Positions 52,416 through 61,884 are shown, numbered from the stretch's first letter. The stretch is DNA of 64,000 nt from Mesoterricola silvestris (GCF_030295405.1 NZ_AP027080.1:3394001-3458000); one strand, 5' to 3'. The notes: generated from the sequence alone by a model not told the origin. Translations and numbers: made by a program.

Positions 52416-52631
52416 ATGACGCCCGAAGCCCTGCTCGCCCTCATCATTGTGGCCTCCCTGGCCGCCATGATTCTTGTGCTGGCGGTGGTGCTGGGCAGCA
52501 ACCGCAGGCGAAGGGACCGGCGGCACCGACGGCTGTTCGCCCCCATTGAACGCCGCAAGAACGCCCGGCGCCGGAACGAGATCGGTCCTTACCTGGCGTG
52601 GCGGATCAAGCTCCTGCGTTCCGGAAAATAA
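52416..52631 (+). CDS. small single-pass membrane protein, unknown function
   Basis: This 71-residue protein has one hydrophobic helix (about residues 4-27), followed by a strongly basic cytoplasmic tail with Arg-rich RRRRDRRHRRLF. It has no recognised family. An AGGTTGATCC sequence precedes the ATG, which gives a weak ribosome binding site. The A+T-rich upstream region with two ACGTTCG repeats suggests it is separately regulated. Confidence 0.6.
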   Translation: MTPEALLALIIVASLAAMILVLAVVLGSNRRRRDRRHRRLFAPIERRKNARRRNEIGPYLAWRIKLLRSGK

Positions 52632-52860
52632 AGGCGGGCGGCTAGTGCAGGGCGCCAGAACGACCTTCGCGAAGGAATGAAAGCAAACCCTTCCTTCTGA
52701 GGTTCTTTATCCTGATTCTTCCCCTGGATCCTGTTTATCCCCGTTTGAACCTCGCTTGGATGAACGCCGAAAGATGGGATGAACCGGGCTCCGCTCAACG
52801 CCTTCATCGCGGCTTCAAGGCCCCTGGGGTCTGCCGACCCACCCAATACCCGAAACGCAG

Positions 52861-52885
52861 AACGGGCCGGAAAGCCCGGCCCGTT
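52861..52885 (-). terminator. intrinsic terminator-like hairpin after exbD
   Basis: A perfect 10-bp stem (AACGGGCCGG/CCGGCCCGTT) with a 5-nt loop lies 22 nt downstream of the last exbD stop on the minus strand. The following sequence is only mildly T-rich, so termination strength is uncertain. Confidence 0.55.
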
Positions 52886-52906
52886 CCTTGGATCCCTGGG
52901 GATCGG

Positions 52907-53401
52907 CTAGCTGGTGGGGGTGCGCTTCTTGACCGCGGCCACCACCTTCACGTCGCCGCCGTCCAGGCCGGTGCCCACGAACTCGGGACGGAGGGCGGTT
53001 TCCCGCTTGGCCCGGTCGCTGGCGACCTTGATCTGGTCGAGGACGTTGACGGCATACTGGTACGCCTGCTCCTCATCCACCCGCAGGAAGACCTTGCGCA
53101 TGCCCGAAGGCTGCAGCTGGACCACGGGGGAGAGCTTGTCGGCCAGCTCGGCGAGCTGGATCTTGTCGTTCTGGAGCATGAGATCGCCGTTCTGGTCGAT
53201 GGTGACGACCAGAGGGGGATTCTTCGGATCGGGCGGGGTGGGACGGTCCACCTTCACCACCTGGGGCACCACGACGGGCAGGGCCTTGGAGAGGCCGGGC
53301 ACCATCACGATGAACACGATCAGAAGCACGAGAACGATGTCGATGAGAGGCGTAACGTTGATATCGCTTTTGGCTTTGCCCTTCGGGCCACCGGCGTCCA
53401 T
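52907..53401 (-). CDS. exbD: ExbD/TolR family protein 2
   Basis: This is an inner-membrane ExbD-type protein of 164 residues. A short cytoplasmic N-terminus is followed by one membrane helix (DINVTPLIDIVLVLLIVFIV, about 13-32) carrying the conserved Asp. The periplasmic domain then follows. The ATG overlaps the preceding exbD stop by 1 nt. It is last in the TonB-ExbB-ExbD-ExbD run. Confidence 0.93.
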   Translation of the reverse strand: MDAGGPKGKAKSDINVTPLIDIVLVLLIVFIVMVPGLSKALPVVVPQVVKVDRPTPPDPKNPPLVVTIDQNGDLMLQNDKIQLAELADKLSPVVQLQPSGMRKVFLRVDEEQAYQYAVNVLDQIKVASDRAKRETALRPEFVGTGLDGGDVKVVAAVKKRTPTS

Positions 53402-53907
53402 TATTTGGCCCCCCCAGTGCTCTTGTCCTCGCTGGTGACGATGGAGGCCTCGTCGGCCCCGCCCTCACGGCAGATCTGGAAGAGCTCGTCCACGTTTTTG
53501 AAGGGAATGTCGGCGTCGGCCTTGATGAACACGCGCCGGTCACTGAGATACATCATCGACTGCTTGATGTACGCGATGAGCTGCTGCTTCTTGGCGTCAT
53601 CCTTGTAGGTGAACGTCAGAGCGTTGCCCTTGGCATCCTTGGCGTCCTTGTCGTCCACCATGATCGGAGCGGGGCCATCGATGACGCCCTTGGCGTCGCG
53701 GTGGGCCGGAAGGATCAGGGTGAGGTACTTGGCGCCTGCCTGGGTTTCGGGTTTGAGACTGTGCTTGGACAGCGGGAGCCGCACAGCGTTGTTCACGGCG
53801 GGCGTGATCACGATGAAGATGATCAGCAGCACCAGAACGATGTCCACAAGTGGGGTTACGTTGATATCCGCTTTAACCCCAGACTTGCCACCACCACCTG
53901 CATCCAT
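53401..53907 (-). CDS. exbD: ExbD/TolR family protein 1
   Basis: This 168-residue ExbD-type protein carries the same membrane-helix motif (DINVTPLVDIVLVLLIIFIV) as the following gene. Its periplasmic domain differs, with a Lys/Asp-rich insertion (MVDDKDAKDAKGNALTF). Two ExbD proteins per motor complex are known in some bacteria. The pair probably arose by duplication. Confidence 0.93.
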   Translation of the reverse strand: MDAGGGGKSGVKADINVTPLVDIVLVLLIIFIVITPAVNNAVRLPLSKHSLKPETQAGAKYLTLILPAHRDAKGVIDGPAPIMVDDKDAKDAKGNALTFTYKDDAKKQQLIAYIKQSMMYLSDRRVFIKADADIPFKNVDELFQICREGGADEASIVTSEDKSTGGAK

Positions 53908-53969
53908 GGTGACCTCCTAGATAGGTCCGGGGAATCCTTCTCAGGGCTCCCCGGACCGGGGTTAAAAGC

Positions 53970-54701
53970 TTAGGCCTGCTGGCTCTCGCGGCGGATGAAC
54001 TCGTCGATCATCTGGGAGGCGGCGTTGTTGATGTTGGTGACCATCTTGTCCTGCTGGGCGGTGTAGAGGTTGTAGATCCACACGGCGGGAATGGCGGCCA
54101 TCAGACCGAGAGCGGTGGTGCCCAGGGCCTCACCGATGGAACCGGCCAGGGCGTTGATGTCGCCGGCGCCCTTGGTCTTCAGGTCGGAGAACACCTTGAT
54201 GATGCCGATGACGGTGCCGAGCAGGCCGATGAAGGGAGCCAGGGCGCCGATGGTGGCCAGGCCGAGCATGCCCTTCTTGAGCAGGTCGGTGACTTCGGCG
54301 GTGCCGCGGACGATGGCGCGCTCAACGGGCTGGATCACGTCGTGGGATTCGTGGAGGGCCTTGAGCTGCTTCTCGTACTGGAAGATGTCCAGGCCGTGCT
54401 TGAGCACCAGGGCGATGTGGCTCTTGTTGTGGGTGGTGGCGGCGCGCTTGGCGGCCTCGAAGTCACCGCGGCGGAGGGTGTCCATGAAGAGCTTGAGGAA
54501 CTTGCGGGAGGCGGAGTTCGACTGGGCATACACGATGCCGCGCTCGATGGCGGTGTAGATCTGCAGGAGGATGAGGCAGATCAGGATGCCGATGATGACC
54601 TTGTTCACCGGAGAAGCGGCTTCCCAAATCTGCTTGGGGCCGAAGGCGTTTTCGGCGGCTTCTGCGATGGCGAGAACGAAGGGAGAGGCAAGCAGGCTCA
54701 T
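53970..54701 (-). CDS. exbB: ExbB/TolQ/MotA proton channel protein
   Basis: ExbB energises TonB by proton flow together with ExbD. The 243-residue product has three membrane helices (about 34-52, 137-160 and 185-205). The conserved region is GMLGLATIGALAPFIGLLGTVIGI and ALGTTALGLMAAIPAVWIYN. The start overlaps the stop of the small 75-residue gene by 4 nt. The gap before the exbD pair is 62 bp. Confidence 0.94.
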   Translation of the reverse strand: MSLLASPFVLAIAEAAENAFGPKQIWEAASPVNKVIIGILICLILLQIYTAIERGIVYAQSNSASRKFLKLFMDTLRRGDFEAAKRAATTHNKSHIALVLKHGLDIFQYEKQLKALHESHDVIQPVERAIVRGTAEVTDLLKKGMLGLATIGALAPFIGLLGTVIGIIKVFSDLKTKGAGDINALAGSIGEALGTTALGLMAAIPAVWIYNLYTAQQDKMVTNINNAASQMIDEFIRRESQQA

Positions 54702-54925
54702 TTGGATTCCTTATGGGATGAGGTGGCTTGGGAGGGGGCCTCGGGGGAGGCGGAAGGTTGCGTTCTGGAGTCCTGGATCACGGGATCCAACGTGGGCGCG
54801 GGGGCCTGTGAGGGTGCTGGAGCCGGGTTCACGGCACCGGGCTTCGAGGCGCCGCCGCCGAAGGCGACGAGCGTTGCTGCGAGGGCGATGGCGAGACCAG
54901 CACCCAACCATGCGGGACGGGACAT
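54698..54925 (-). CDS. small Pro/Ala/Ser-rich membrane-anchored protein in the tonB cluster
   Basis: This 75-residue protein lies between tonB and exbB. It has one hydrophobic helix (about residues 7-24) and then a low-complexity Pro/Ala/Ser-rich tail (PAPAPSQAPAPTLDP). It is not recognised as a known family. The ATG at 54925 is preferred to a GTG 9 nt earlier. The stop overlaps exbB as ATGA, so it is probably translated and coupled. Its tail resembles the Pro-rich part of TonB. Confidence 0.6.
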   Translation of the reverse strand: MSRPAWLGAGLAIALAATLVAFGGGASKPGAVNPAPAPSQAPAPTLDPVIQDSRTQPSASPEAPSQATSSHKESK

Positions 54926-54938
54926 GTTCGGCACGTCC

Positions 54939-55748
54939 CTACTTCAGCCTGAAGGGCATGGTCAGCTTGAACCGCGCCGTCTGCGCCACGCCGTTGAGCA
55001 TGGCGGGCTCGAACTTCCAGCCCATGGCGTAGTTCTCGGCGGTCTGCCGGAGCTGGGCCGGGCCTTCCACGGCGTGGGCGGCGATGGGGATGCCATCGGG
55101 ACCCACGGTGATCTCCACCACCACGGTGCCCTGGATCCGGGCGATCTTGGCGAGGGCGGGATAGGGGGGCGCGGGGGGCTGGAACTTGATCTTCATCTGG
55201 CTGAAGTCGAAGTCCACCACGTGGGAGGTGCCGGCGCCGGCCACGGCCATGCCGGTGGCGGGACCCGCGGAACCGCTGACGCCGCCGCCGGGGACGCCGG
55301 AACCGGAGCTCTGGCTGGAGGCGTAGCGCAGGGTGAGGTCCTGCTTGGGCAGTTCCCGGGGGGCGATCTCAGGCACCTGGTCCTGGTTGGGGTTGATGGG
55401 CGGCGGCGGAGGCGCCTCCTTCATCTGGATCCGGGGGGCCGGGGCGGCGGGAGCCGCGGGGGCCGGCGGAGGCGGCGGGGGGGGCGGCGGCGGCGCGTCG
55501 GCCTGTTCCGTCAGGTCCACGCCCATGGTCTTGATGACCTTCTTGCCGGCGTCCGTGTGGGTCGCCAGCAGGTATCCGCAGGCGCCGAAAATGGCGTAGG
55601 ACACGATGGTCATCGGGATGGTGACCAGGGGGCTCGCGCCGTGGACGGCGGAATTCCCTGAAGACAGGCTGGACCTGTACACCAGGTCCTCCAGGGTCTC
55701 CTTGGAAGCGCCGTTGGGAGGAGGGTTGGTCTTGGGGTCTTGGCTCAT
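54939..55748 (-). CDS. tonB: TonB family energy transducer
   Basis: TonB carries proton-motive energy to outer-membrane receptors. The 269-residue product has a membrane helix (about 41-62), a Pro-rich stretch (PPPPPPPPPPAPAAPAAPAP) and further Pro residues. The C-terminal TonB domain has PPYPALAKIARIQGTVVVEI, VGPDGIPI and WKFEPAMLNG. It opens the minus-strand cluster and has a terminator-like hairpin in its leader. Confidence 0.92.
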   Translation of the reverse strand: MSQDPKTNPPPNGASKETLEDLVYRSSLSSGNSAVHGASPLVTIPMTIVSYAIFGACGYLLATHTDAGKKVIKTMGVDLTEQADAPPPPPPPPPPAPAAPAAPAPRIQMKEAPPPPPINPNQDQVPEIAPRELPKQDLTLRYASSQSSGSGVPGGGVSGSAGPATGMAVAGAGTSHVVDFDFSQMKIKFQPPAPPYPALAKIARIQGTVVVEITVGPDGIPIAAHAVEGPAQLRQTAENYAMGWKFEPAMLNGVAQTARFKLTMPFRLK

Positions 55749-55776
55749 GCGACTCCCGAAAAAAGCTGAATTAAGG

Positions 55777-55818
55777 AAAAAAATGGAGCCGGATCTGCTT
55801 TGACGGCAGAAACGGCTC
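55777..55818 (-). terminator. terminator-like hairpin in the tonB leader
   Basis: On the minus strand GAGCCG (55818-55813) pairs with CGGCTC (55791-55786). An inner TCTGC/GCAGA stem lies between them, and the hairpin is followed by CATTTTTTT (the T-run is at 55783-55777). It lies 29 nt before the tonB ATG. No gene reads into it from the other side, since tgt is divergent. Premature termination in the leader is therefore a reasonable reading. Confidence 0.65.
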
Positions 55819-56002
55819 TAAACCAAACGTCGAATGATCCGGGGCGGGGCCCAGCGGTTAAGATTACAAGCTGCCGGGTCGGCGTCAAGTACTGAAATCC
55901 GCATTGGCAGGGGATTTAGGACGATCGCCACATATTTTCCAACATCGTGACACGGGCCCCGTTCCTGGGGGATTTCCGTGATGATCACATGACAATTCAT
56001 AG

Positions 56003-57151
<1,149 letters not shown>

Positions 57152-57460
57152 ATGAATTTCGCCCTTCTCCAGCAAGCCCAGCAGGGATCCCCCTTCGGTC
57201 CCATCATCCTCTTCGGAGGCATGGCCCTGCTGTTCTACTTCCTCCTCATCCGTCCCCAGAGCAAGGCCCGCAAGCAGATGGAGGAACGCCTCTCCAAGCT
57301 CAAGGCCGGCGACGAGGTCCTGCTCACCTCGGGCTTCTACGCGGTCATCGACCGGGTGGAGGACAAGAACATCTACCTCAAGCTGGGCAGTTCCATCGTC
57401 AAGGCCCGCCGCACCGCGGTGGCCGCCCTTGCCGCCGAACCTGCTCCCGAACAGAACTGA
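57152..57460 (+). CDS. yajC: preprotein translocase subunit YajC
   Basis: YajC is a small subunit of the SecDF-YajC complex. The 102-residue product has an N-terminal membrane helix (about 19-38), then RPQSKARKQMEERLSKLKAGDEVLLTSG-type sequence (split here) and GSSIVKARRTAV. The ATG directly follows the tgt stop, so translation is coupled. Confidence 0.95.
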   Translation: MNFALLQQAQQGSPFGPIILFGGMALLFYFLLIRPQSKARKQMEERLSKLKAGDEVLLTSGFYAVIDRVEDKNIYLKLGSSIVKARRTAVAALAAEPAPEQN

Positions 57461-57527
57461 TCCCTGATCTTTATCTTGCCGAGGGCGGGGATTCGCATTC
57501 CCGCTCTCCTTTCGTCGGAGCCCATTC

Positions 57528-59159
57528 GTGACCAAGCGGAGCCTCTGGCGCCTGATCTTCACCACCCTGATCTGCGGCGCCTGCGCGTACTTCTTCGTCC
57601 CCCTCTCCAAGGTCCGGCTGGGCCTTGACCTCAAGGGCGGCGTGCACTTCGAACTCGAGGTCCAGGGCCAGGAGGCCCTCGAGGCCGACCTGCGGGATAC
57701 CCGGGACCGGCTCCTGGACCGGCTCCACGAGAAGGGATTCCCCGAGGCCGTGGCCCGCCTGGAGGGGCTGACCCTCAAGGCCTCCGGGGTCCCCGCGGAG
57801 CGCCAGGCCGAGGCCCAGAAGGTCCTCGGCACCTTCAGCGGCTACGACACCGTCTTCTCCGGCGACACGCTGGTCATGACGCAGAAGAGCGGCTACCAGA
57901 AGAGCCTCAAGGACGACGCCAACAAGCGCGCCCAGCAGATCATCGAGAACCGCATCAACCAGTTCGGCGTGGCCGAGCCCGAGATCACCCCCACCGGCGC
58001 CGAAGGCAACCGCATCGTGGTGGAGCTCCCGGGCGTGGGCGATGCCGAGCGCGAGCGCATCAAGGGCCTGCTCACCACCCCGGGCCGCCTCGAGCAGCGC
58101 CTCGTGGCCAAGCAGGACACCACCAACGGCATCGGCTGGCGCACCCGCGAAGAGGCCATGGCCCACTTCGCCGGCCAGCTGCCCCCGGGCACCGAGCTCC
58201 TGCCCCAGCCCCTCTCCGAGCGCGAGGCCCGCCGCGAAGGCAAGGCCTTCCAGACTCCCGCCGCGGGCCAGTCCGAGCCCATCCGCTCCTGGGTCCTGGT
58301 GGAGGAGAAGGTCTACGTGGACGGCGCGGACATCACCAAGGCCGACCCCACCGTCAACCCCCAGACCGACCAGTACGAGATCAGCTACGTCCTGAACAAG
58401 AAGGGCGCCGACGACTTCTACAACCTCTCGGGCATCGCCTCGGAGGAGAACCGCCGCATCGCCGTGGTGCTGGACCGCAAGGTCGTGAGCGTCCTGTGGT
58501 GCAAGGAGAAGATCCCCGGCGGGGCCGTGCGCATCACGGGCCAGTTCTCCAAGGAGGAGGCCGACGACTTCGCCCTCAAGCTCAAGAGCGGCGCCATGCG
58601 CGCCAGCATGAAGTTCCTGGAGGAGCGGGCCATGGGTCCGAGCCTGGGCGCGGATTCCATCGCCTCGGGCATCCGGGGCGCCCTCATCGGCTTCCTCACC
58701 GTCATCGGCTTCATGGTCTTCTACTACCGGTGGTCCGGGGTGAACGCCGTGGTGGCCCTCACGGTGAACATCATCGTGATGCTGGGCCTCATGGGCTCCT
58801 TCCACGCGGTCATCACGCTGCCCGGCATCGCCGGCTTCGCCCTGACCGTGGGCATGGCGGTGGACGCGAACATCCTCATCTTCGAGCGCATACGGGAGGA
58901 GCTGGCCAACGGGAAATCCGTATCGGGCGCCATCCAGACCGGCTTCGACCGGGTGTTCTGGACCATCGTGGACAGCCACGTCACCCAGCTCGTTTCCGCC
59001 ATCCTTCTCTTCATCTTCGGCACGGGGCCGGTCAAGGGCTTCGCGGTGACCCTCACGGTGGGCGTCACGGCTTCCCTTTTCACCAGCATCTACATCAGCC
59101 GGTTCATCTACGACTGGATCCTGGAACGCCACCCCGGCGCCAAGAGCCTCTCCATCTAA
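57528..59159 (+). CDS. secD: protein translocase subunit SecD
   Basis: SecD uses proton motive force to complete protein export with SecF. The 543-residue protein starts with GTG at 57528, with GGAG upstream. It has an N-terminal membrane helix, a large periplasmic P1 domain (about 40-350), and a five-helix C-terminal region. Motifs are GLDLKGGVHFELEV and VGMAVDANILIFERIREEL. It is followed by secF with 12 bp between. Confidence 0.95.
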   Translation: MTKRSLWRLIFTTLICGACAYFFVPLSKVRLGLDLKGGVHFELEVQGQEALEADLRDTRDRLLDRLHEKGFPEAVARLEGLTLKASGVPAERQAEAQKVLGTFSGYDTVFSGDTLVMTQKSGYQKSLKDDANKRAQQIIENRINQFGVAEPEITPTGAEGNRIVVELPGVGDAERERIKGLLTTPGRLEQRLVAKQDTTNGIGWRTREEAMAHFAGQLPPGTELLPQPLSEREARREGKAFQTPAAGQSEPIRSWVLVEEKVYVDGADITKADPTVNPQTDQYEISYVLNKKGADDFYNLSGIASEENRRIAVVLDRKVVSVLWCKEKIPGGAVRITGQFSKEEADDFALKLKSGAMRASMKFLEERAMGPSLGADSIASGIRGALIGFLTVIGFMVFYYRWSGVNAVVALTVNIIVMLGLMGSFHAVITLPGIAGFALTVGMAVDANILIFERIREELANGKSVSGAIQTGFDRVFWTIVDSHVTQLVSAILLFIFGTGPVKGFAVTLTVGVTASLFTSIYISRFIYDWILERHPGAKSLSI

Positions 59160-59171
59160 CGGGCCCCCCAG

Positions 59172-60374
59172 ATGAAAATATTCGAGCACCTCCCCCACAT
59201 TCCCTTCATGAAGTATTCGAAGGTCGCCCTGGTCATCTCCTGGGGCATCATCGTCGCCTGCCTTCTCTGGATCCACCCCTGGAAGGGCGCCGACGCCCAC
59301 GTGAAGCTGGGCATGCAGTTCACCGGCGGCATCGACATGATGGTGGCCTTCAAGGGCAACGTCCACCAGGAGGACGTGCGCAACGCCCTCTACGCCGGCG
59401 GGGTCCAGCAGGCCGGCGTCGTGGCCTACCAGGACAAGCCCGGCGTGGCCATGTTCTCCATCAAGGTCAAGGCCCGCAAGGGCCAGGACGAGAAGGACTC
59501 CAGCACGCAGATCAAGCAGATCACCGCGGCCCTCCGGAGCCTGGACGCCAAGGCCGCCAGCGACCACCGGCTGGACCTGAACACCGAGAGCGTCGGCGCC
59601 ATCGTGGACACCTGGATGAAGGCCAACCCCCTGGGCATCCAGGGCGACGAGACCGCCCTGCGCCTGGCCTACGAGCCCTACGTGGACAAGGTCATCAAGG
59701 CCCGGGAGAAGGCCAGCCCCATGTCCGACTACAACCAGCTCCCCTCCGATCTCCCCGGGGCCCTGCGGGCCAGCCTGGAGAAGGACTACCGCCTCGGCAA
59801 CCTGACCATCCTGAAGAACGAGAGCTTCTCGCCCTCCATCTCCGGCGAATGGACCTGGAAGACCCTTTCGGCCGTGGGCTGGGCCCTGGTGGCCATCCTC
59901 GTCTACGTCCTCTTCCGCTTCACCCTGAGCTTCTCCGTGGGCGGCATCGTGGCCCTGGTGCACGACGTGCTCATGGCCCTGGGCCTCTTCGTGCTCTTCG
60001 GGTTCGAGTTCTCGGTGCCCGTGGTGGCCAGCTTCCTGATCCTCATCGGCTATTCCATGGCCGACACCATCGTGGTCTTCGACCGCATCCGCGAGAACAG
60101 CCACAAGCCCGAGTACCGCCGCGTGGACATCACCAAGCTCGTGGACGATTCCATCAACCAGACCCTGAGCCGCACCATCCTCACCTCCATGTCCGTGCTG
60201 TTCGTGGCCCTCTGCCTCTTCATCTGGGGCGGCCACGCCCTGCGCGACCTGGCCTTCCCCCTGGTGGTGGGCGTCCTCACCGGCACCTACTCCTCCATCT
60301 TCATCGCCTCCCCGGTGGTCGTCTTCCTGGACCACCAGTTCGGCGGCAAGGAAAAGCTCAAGCAGCACGCCTAG
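59172..60374 (+). CDS. secF: protein translocase subunit SecF
   Basis: SecF pairs with SecD. The 400-residue product has a first membrane helix (about 15-33), a periplasmic part with MQFTGGIDMMVAF, and the five-helix end with IGYSMADTIVVFDRIREN and VDDSINQTLSRTI. It is longer than the E. coli protein (about 320) because of a larger periplasmic domain (about 60-230). A long inverted repeat with a T-run lies downstream. Confidence 0.95.
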   Translation: MKIFEHLPHIPFMKYSKVALVISWGIIVACLLWIHPWKGADAHVKLGMQFTGGIDMMVAFKGNVHQEDVRNALYAGGVQQAGVVAYQDKPGVAMFSIKVKARKGQDEKDSSTQIKQITAALRSLDAKAASDHRLDLNTESVGAIVDTWMKANPLGIQGDETALRLAYEPYVDKVIKAREKASPMSDYNQLPSDLPGALRASLEKDYRLGNLTILKNESFSPSISGEWTWKTLSAVGWALVAILVYVLFRFTLSFSVGGIVALVHDVLMALGLFVLFGFEFSVPVVASFLILIGYSMADTIVVFDRIRENSHKPEYRRVDITKLVDDSINQTLSRTILTSMSVLFVALCLFIWGGHALRDLAFPLVVGVLTGTYSSIFIASPVVVFLDHQFGGKEKLKQHA

Positions 60375-60819
60375 GTTGGGGATGACATTTCATAAGCCCA
60401 ATAAATAGTCTGGTTGAATTCCTGGCTTAAGCATTGTAGGCCGGGAATTTCGACCAGGAGAAACGATGGCGCGAAATCGCTCGCCTCAGGCAGTTCGACA
60501 GGTCCCTTGAAAGGATTAAACGCTGGGGCGCAGAGGGCTCGCTGGGGCGCTGGGAAAAGAAGGTGAAGCTTGGGGAGGCTGGTGGCAAATCCGCCGGGGC
60601 GTTCATCACTTCAGAGGCTGAGCCCCCAGCGCCCCAGCGAGTCCTCTGCGCCCCAGCGTTTGTTTTTTTTGCCTGGTTTTCGTGGCGCCATGCGTTCGTG
60701 CTAAGCCAAGGAGCCTTCCTTGGATGCACCCTTGGCCGAGCCGATTGGGTATAAGCCACTTCCGCCCATGGATTCCGATAAGACCCTTTTCGGGATCTTC
60801 GCCGCTCGCGGCCCGCACT
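60375..60819. other. non-coding region after secF
   Basis: This 445-bp gap lies between secF and a converging DUF421 gene. It contains a long inverted repeat (60518-60661) with a T-run after it. A 14-codon ORF with AGGAG upstream (60466-60510) is noted but not called. Nothing else is supported. Confidence 0.7.
60518..60661. repeat. long inverted repeat with T-run, possible terminator
   Basis: The 37-nt arms 60518-60554 and 60625-60661 are complementary with a single mismatch and enclose about 70 nt. Each arm contains the word CGCTGGGGCGC twice. The right arm is followed by a G and then eight T residues (60663-60670), so the plus-strand transcript from secF could terminate here. The size far exceeds an ordinary terminator. 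Confidence 0.8.
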
Positions 60820-61314
60820 TCATCGCGGCCTGGGAATCACGCTGATGTGGCCGTTGGTTTCGAGGATGGCCACGTGGACCTCCTCCACGCTGCCCAGGCC
60901 CGCGGCGCGCAGGGCCGCCATGAGTTCGTGCTGGGTGACCTCCTCGGAGGCGAGCATGGAGGGGACGACCTTGCCGTTGTGGATGAGGACCAGGGGGTTG
61001 CCCTCCACGATCTTCTGGACCTTCTTGCTGCGGTAGGTGAGCCAGCTCACCAGGGCGTTCACGGCCACCAGGGTGCCCGCCAGGATGAAGCCGGCGCTGA
61101 CGGTGTTGTCGCCGCCGTTCATGCTGTTCTGCACGGCGTTGGAGAGCACCAGCAGCAGCACCAGGTCGAAGGGGGAGAGCTGGCCCACCTGGCGCTTGCC
61201 GGTGAGGCGCAGGATCACCAGGAGGAACCCGTAGACCAGGATGGCCCGCAGGACGAACTCCCACCAGGGCTGGCCCAGGGTCCAGAGGCTCACGCCCACG
61301 GGCAGGAGCGCCAT
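60820..61314 (-). CDS. DUF421 (YetF-like) membrane protein
   Basis: This 164-residue protein has three N-terminal hydrophobic helices (about 18-36, 48-62 and 70-92) and a small soluble domain. The conserved motifs are RLTGKRQVGQLSPFDLVLLL and LVLIHNGKVV. DUF421 proteins are linked to sporulation or stress in firmicutes; no function is known here. It follows the tautomerase-like gene by 3 bp on the same strand. Confidence 0.88.
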   Translation of the reverse strand: MALLPVGVSLWTLGQPWWEFVLRAILVYGFLLVILRLTGKRQVGQLSPFDLVLLLVLSNAVQNSMNGGDNTVSAGFILAGTLVAVNALVSWLTYRSKKVQKIVEGNPLVLIHNGKVVPSMLASEEVTQHELMAALRAAGLGSVEEVHVAILETNGHISVIPRPR

Positions 61315-61317
61315 GGA

Positions 61318-61884
61318 TCAGTTCCCGGCGGGATCGTCGTCGCCCCGCTTCACGAGGCGGGGGGAACCGTGCACCGGCTGGCTGGACATGCCCTTCCACA
61401 CGTACCGGGTGCCGCGCTTCTGGCCCTGCTTGAGGATGACGCCCTCGTCCTCCAGCTCGGAAAAAAACCGGCGGAGGGTGGCCGGGGCCCAGTCGCAACT
61501 CTTGAGTCCCAGTTCCTCCTGGGCCTGGAAACTGCTCAGGGCCCCCTGGAGCTGGAGGGTCTTGATGAGCTGGTTCTTGAGGGCCAGCAGCTCGCCCTTG
61601 GACCTGCGAAGCTTATTCTTGAAATCGGGGATGATATCCTTCTCGAAGGGCACGGGGGCGGGGGGCGGGGCCACGGGCTTGGGGGCCGGGGCCTCCGGCT
61701 GCGCCCCTTCGGCCTCGATGAGCAACCCACCGTCTAGCAACATATCCGCATCCTCGCGGCCAAAGAGCACCACGACCGAGCTCGCGGGGATGCCCTCCCC
61801 GTGGAAAGCGTCGATGATGCGGTCGCCGATCCTTTTTTTCTGATCCCGGGACAGGGGGTTCGATTTGATGTGTATCAAAGGCAT
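61318..61884 (-). CDS. 4-oxalocrotonate tautomerase-like domain fused to a C-terminal helical domain
   Basis: This 188-residue protein has an N-terminal tautomerase-like domain (about 2-60). Pro-2 in MPLIHIKS becomes the N-terminal catalytic base after Met removal. A Pro/Ala-rich linker follows (about 63-85), then a basic helical region with a winged-helix-like pattern (about 95-165; ATLRRFFSELEDEGVILKQG). The Pro after Met, together with AAAGGAG 5 nt upstream, decides the start against a longer GTG frame. The fusion of these parts is not one I recognise. It is divergent from the Fur-family gene. Confidence 0.72.
   Translation of the reverse strand: MPLIHIKSNPLSRDQKKRIGDRIIDAFHGEGIPASSVVVLFGREDADMLLDGGLLIEAEGAQPEAPAPKPVAPPPAPVPFEKDIIPDFKNKLRRSKGELLALKNQLIKTLQLQGALSSFQAQEELGLKSCDWAPATLRRFFSELEDEGVILKQGQKRGTRYVWKGMSSQPVHGSPRLVKRGDDDPAGN

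Noticed and set aside
52690-52800. Sequence after the small membrane protein gene with TTTATCC/GGATGAAC words resembling the giant hairpin arms
   Set aside because: The similarity is too weak and no paired arm can be found. It might be a decayed copy, but it cannot be supported.
52745-53608. 287-codon plus-strand frame opposite the exbD genes
   Set aside because: It is antisense to two clear ExbD proteins and has no family match.
57471-60368. 965-codon minus-strand frame opposite secDF
   Set aside because: It is an antisense artefact of GC skew at third positions; secD and secF are certain on the plus strand.
60466-60510. 14-codon ORF with AGGAG upstream after secF
   Set aside because: No evidence of conservation or role. 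It ends just before the inverted repeat, and a chance ribosome binding site is likely.
60427-60759. 110-codon minus-strand ORF across the inverted repeat
   Set aside because: It spans a palindromic repeat and has no recognisable domain or clear ribosome binding site.
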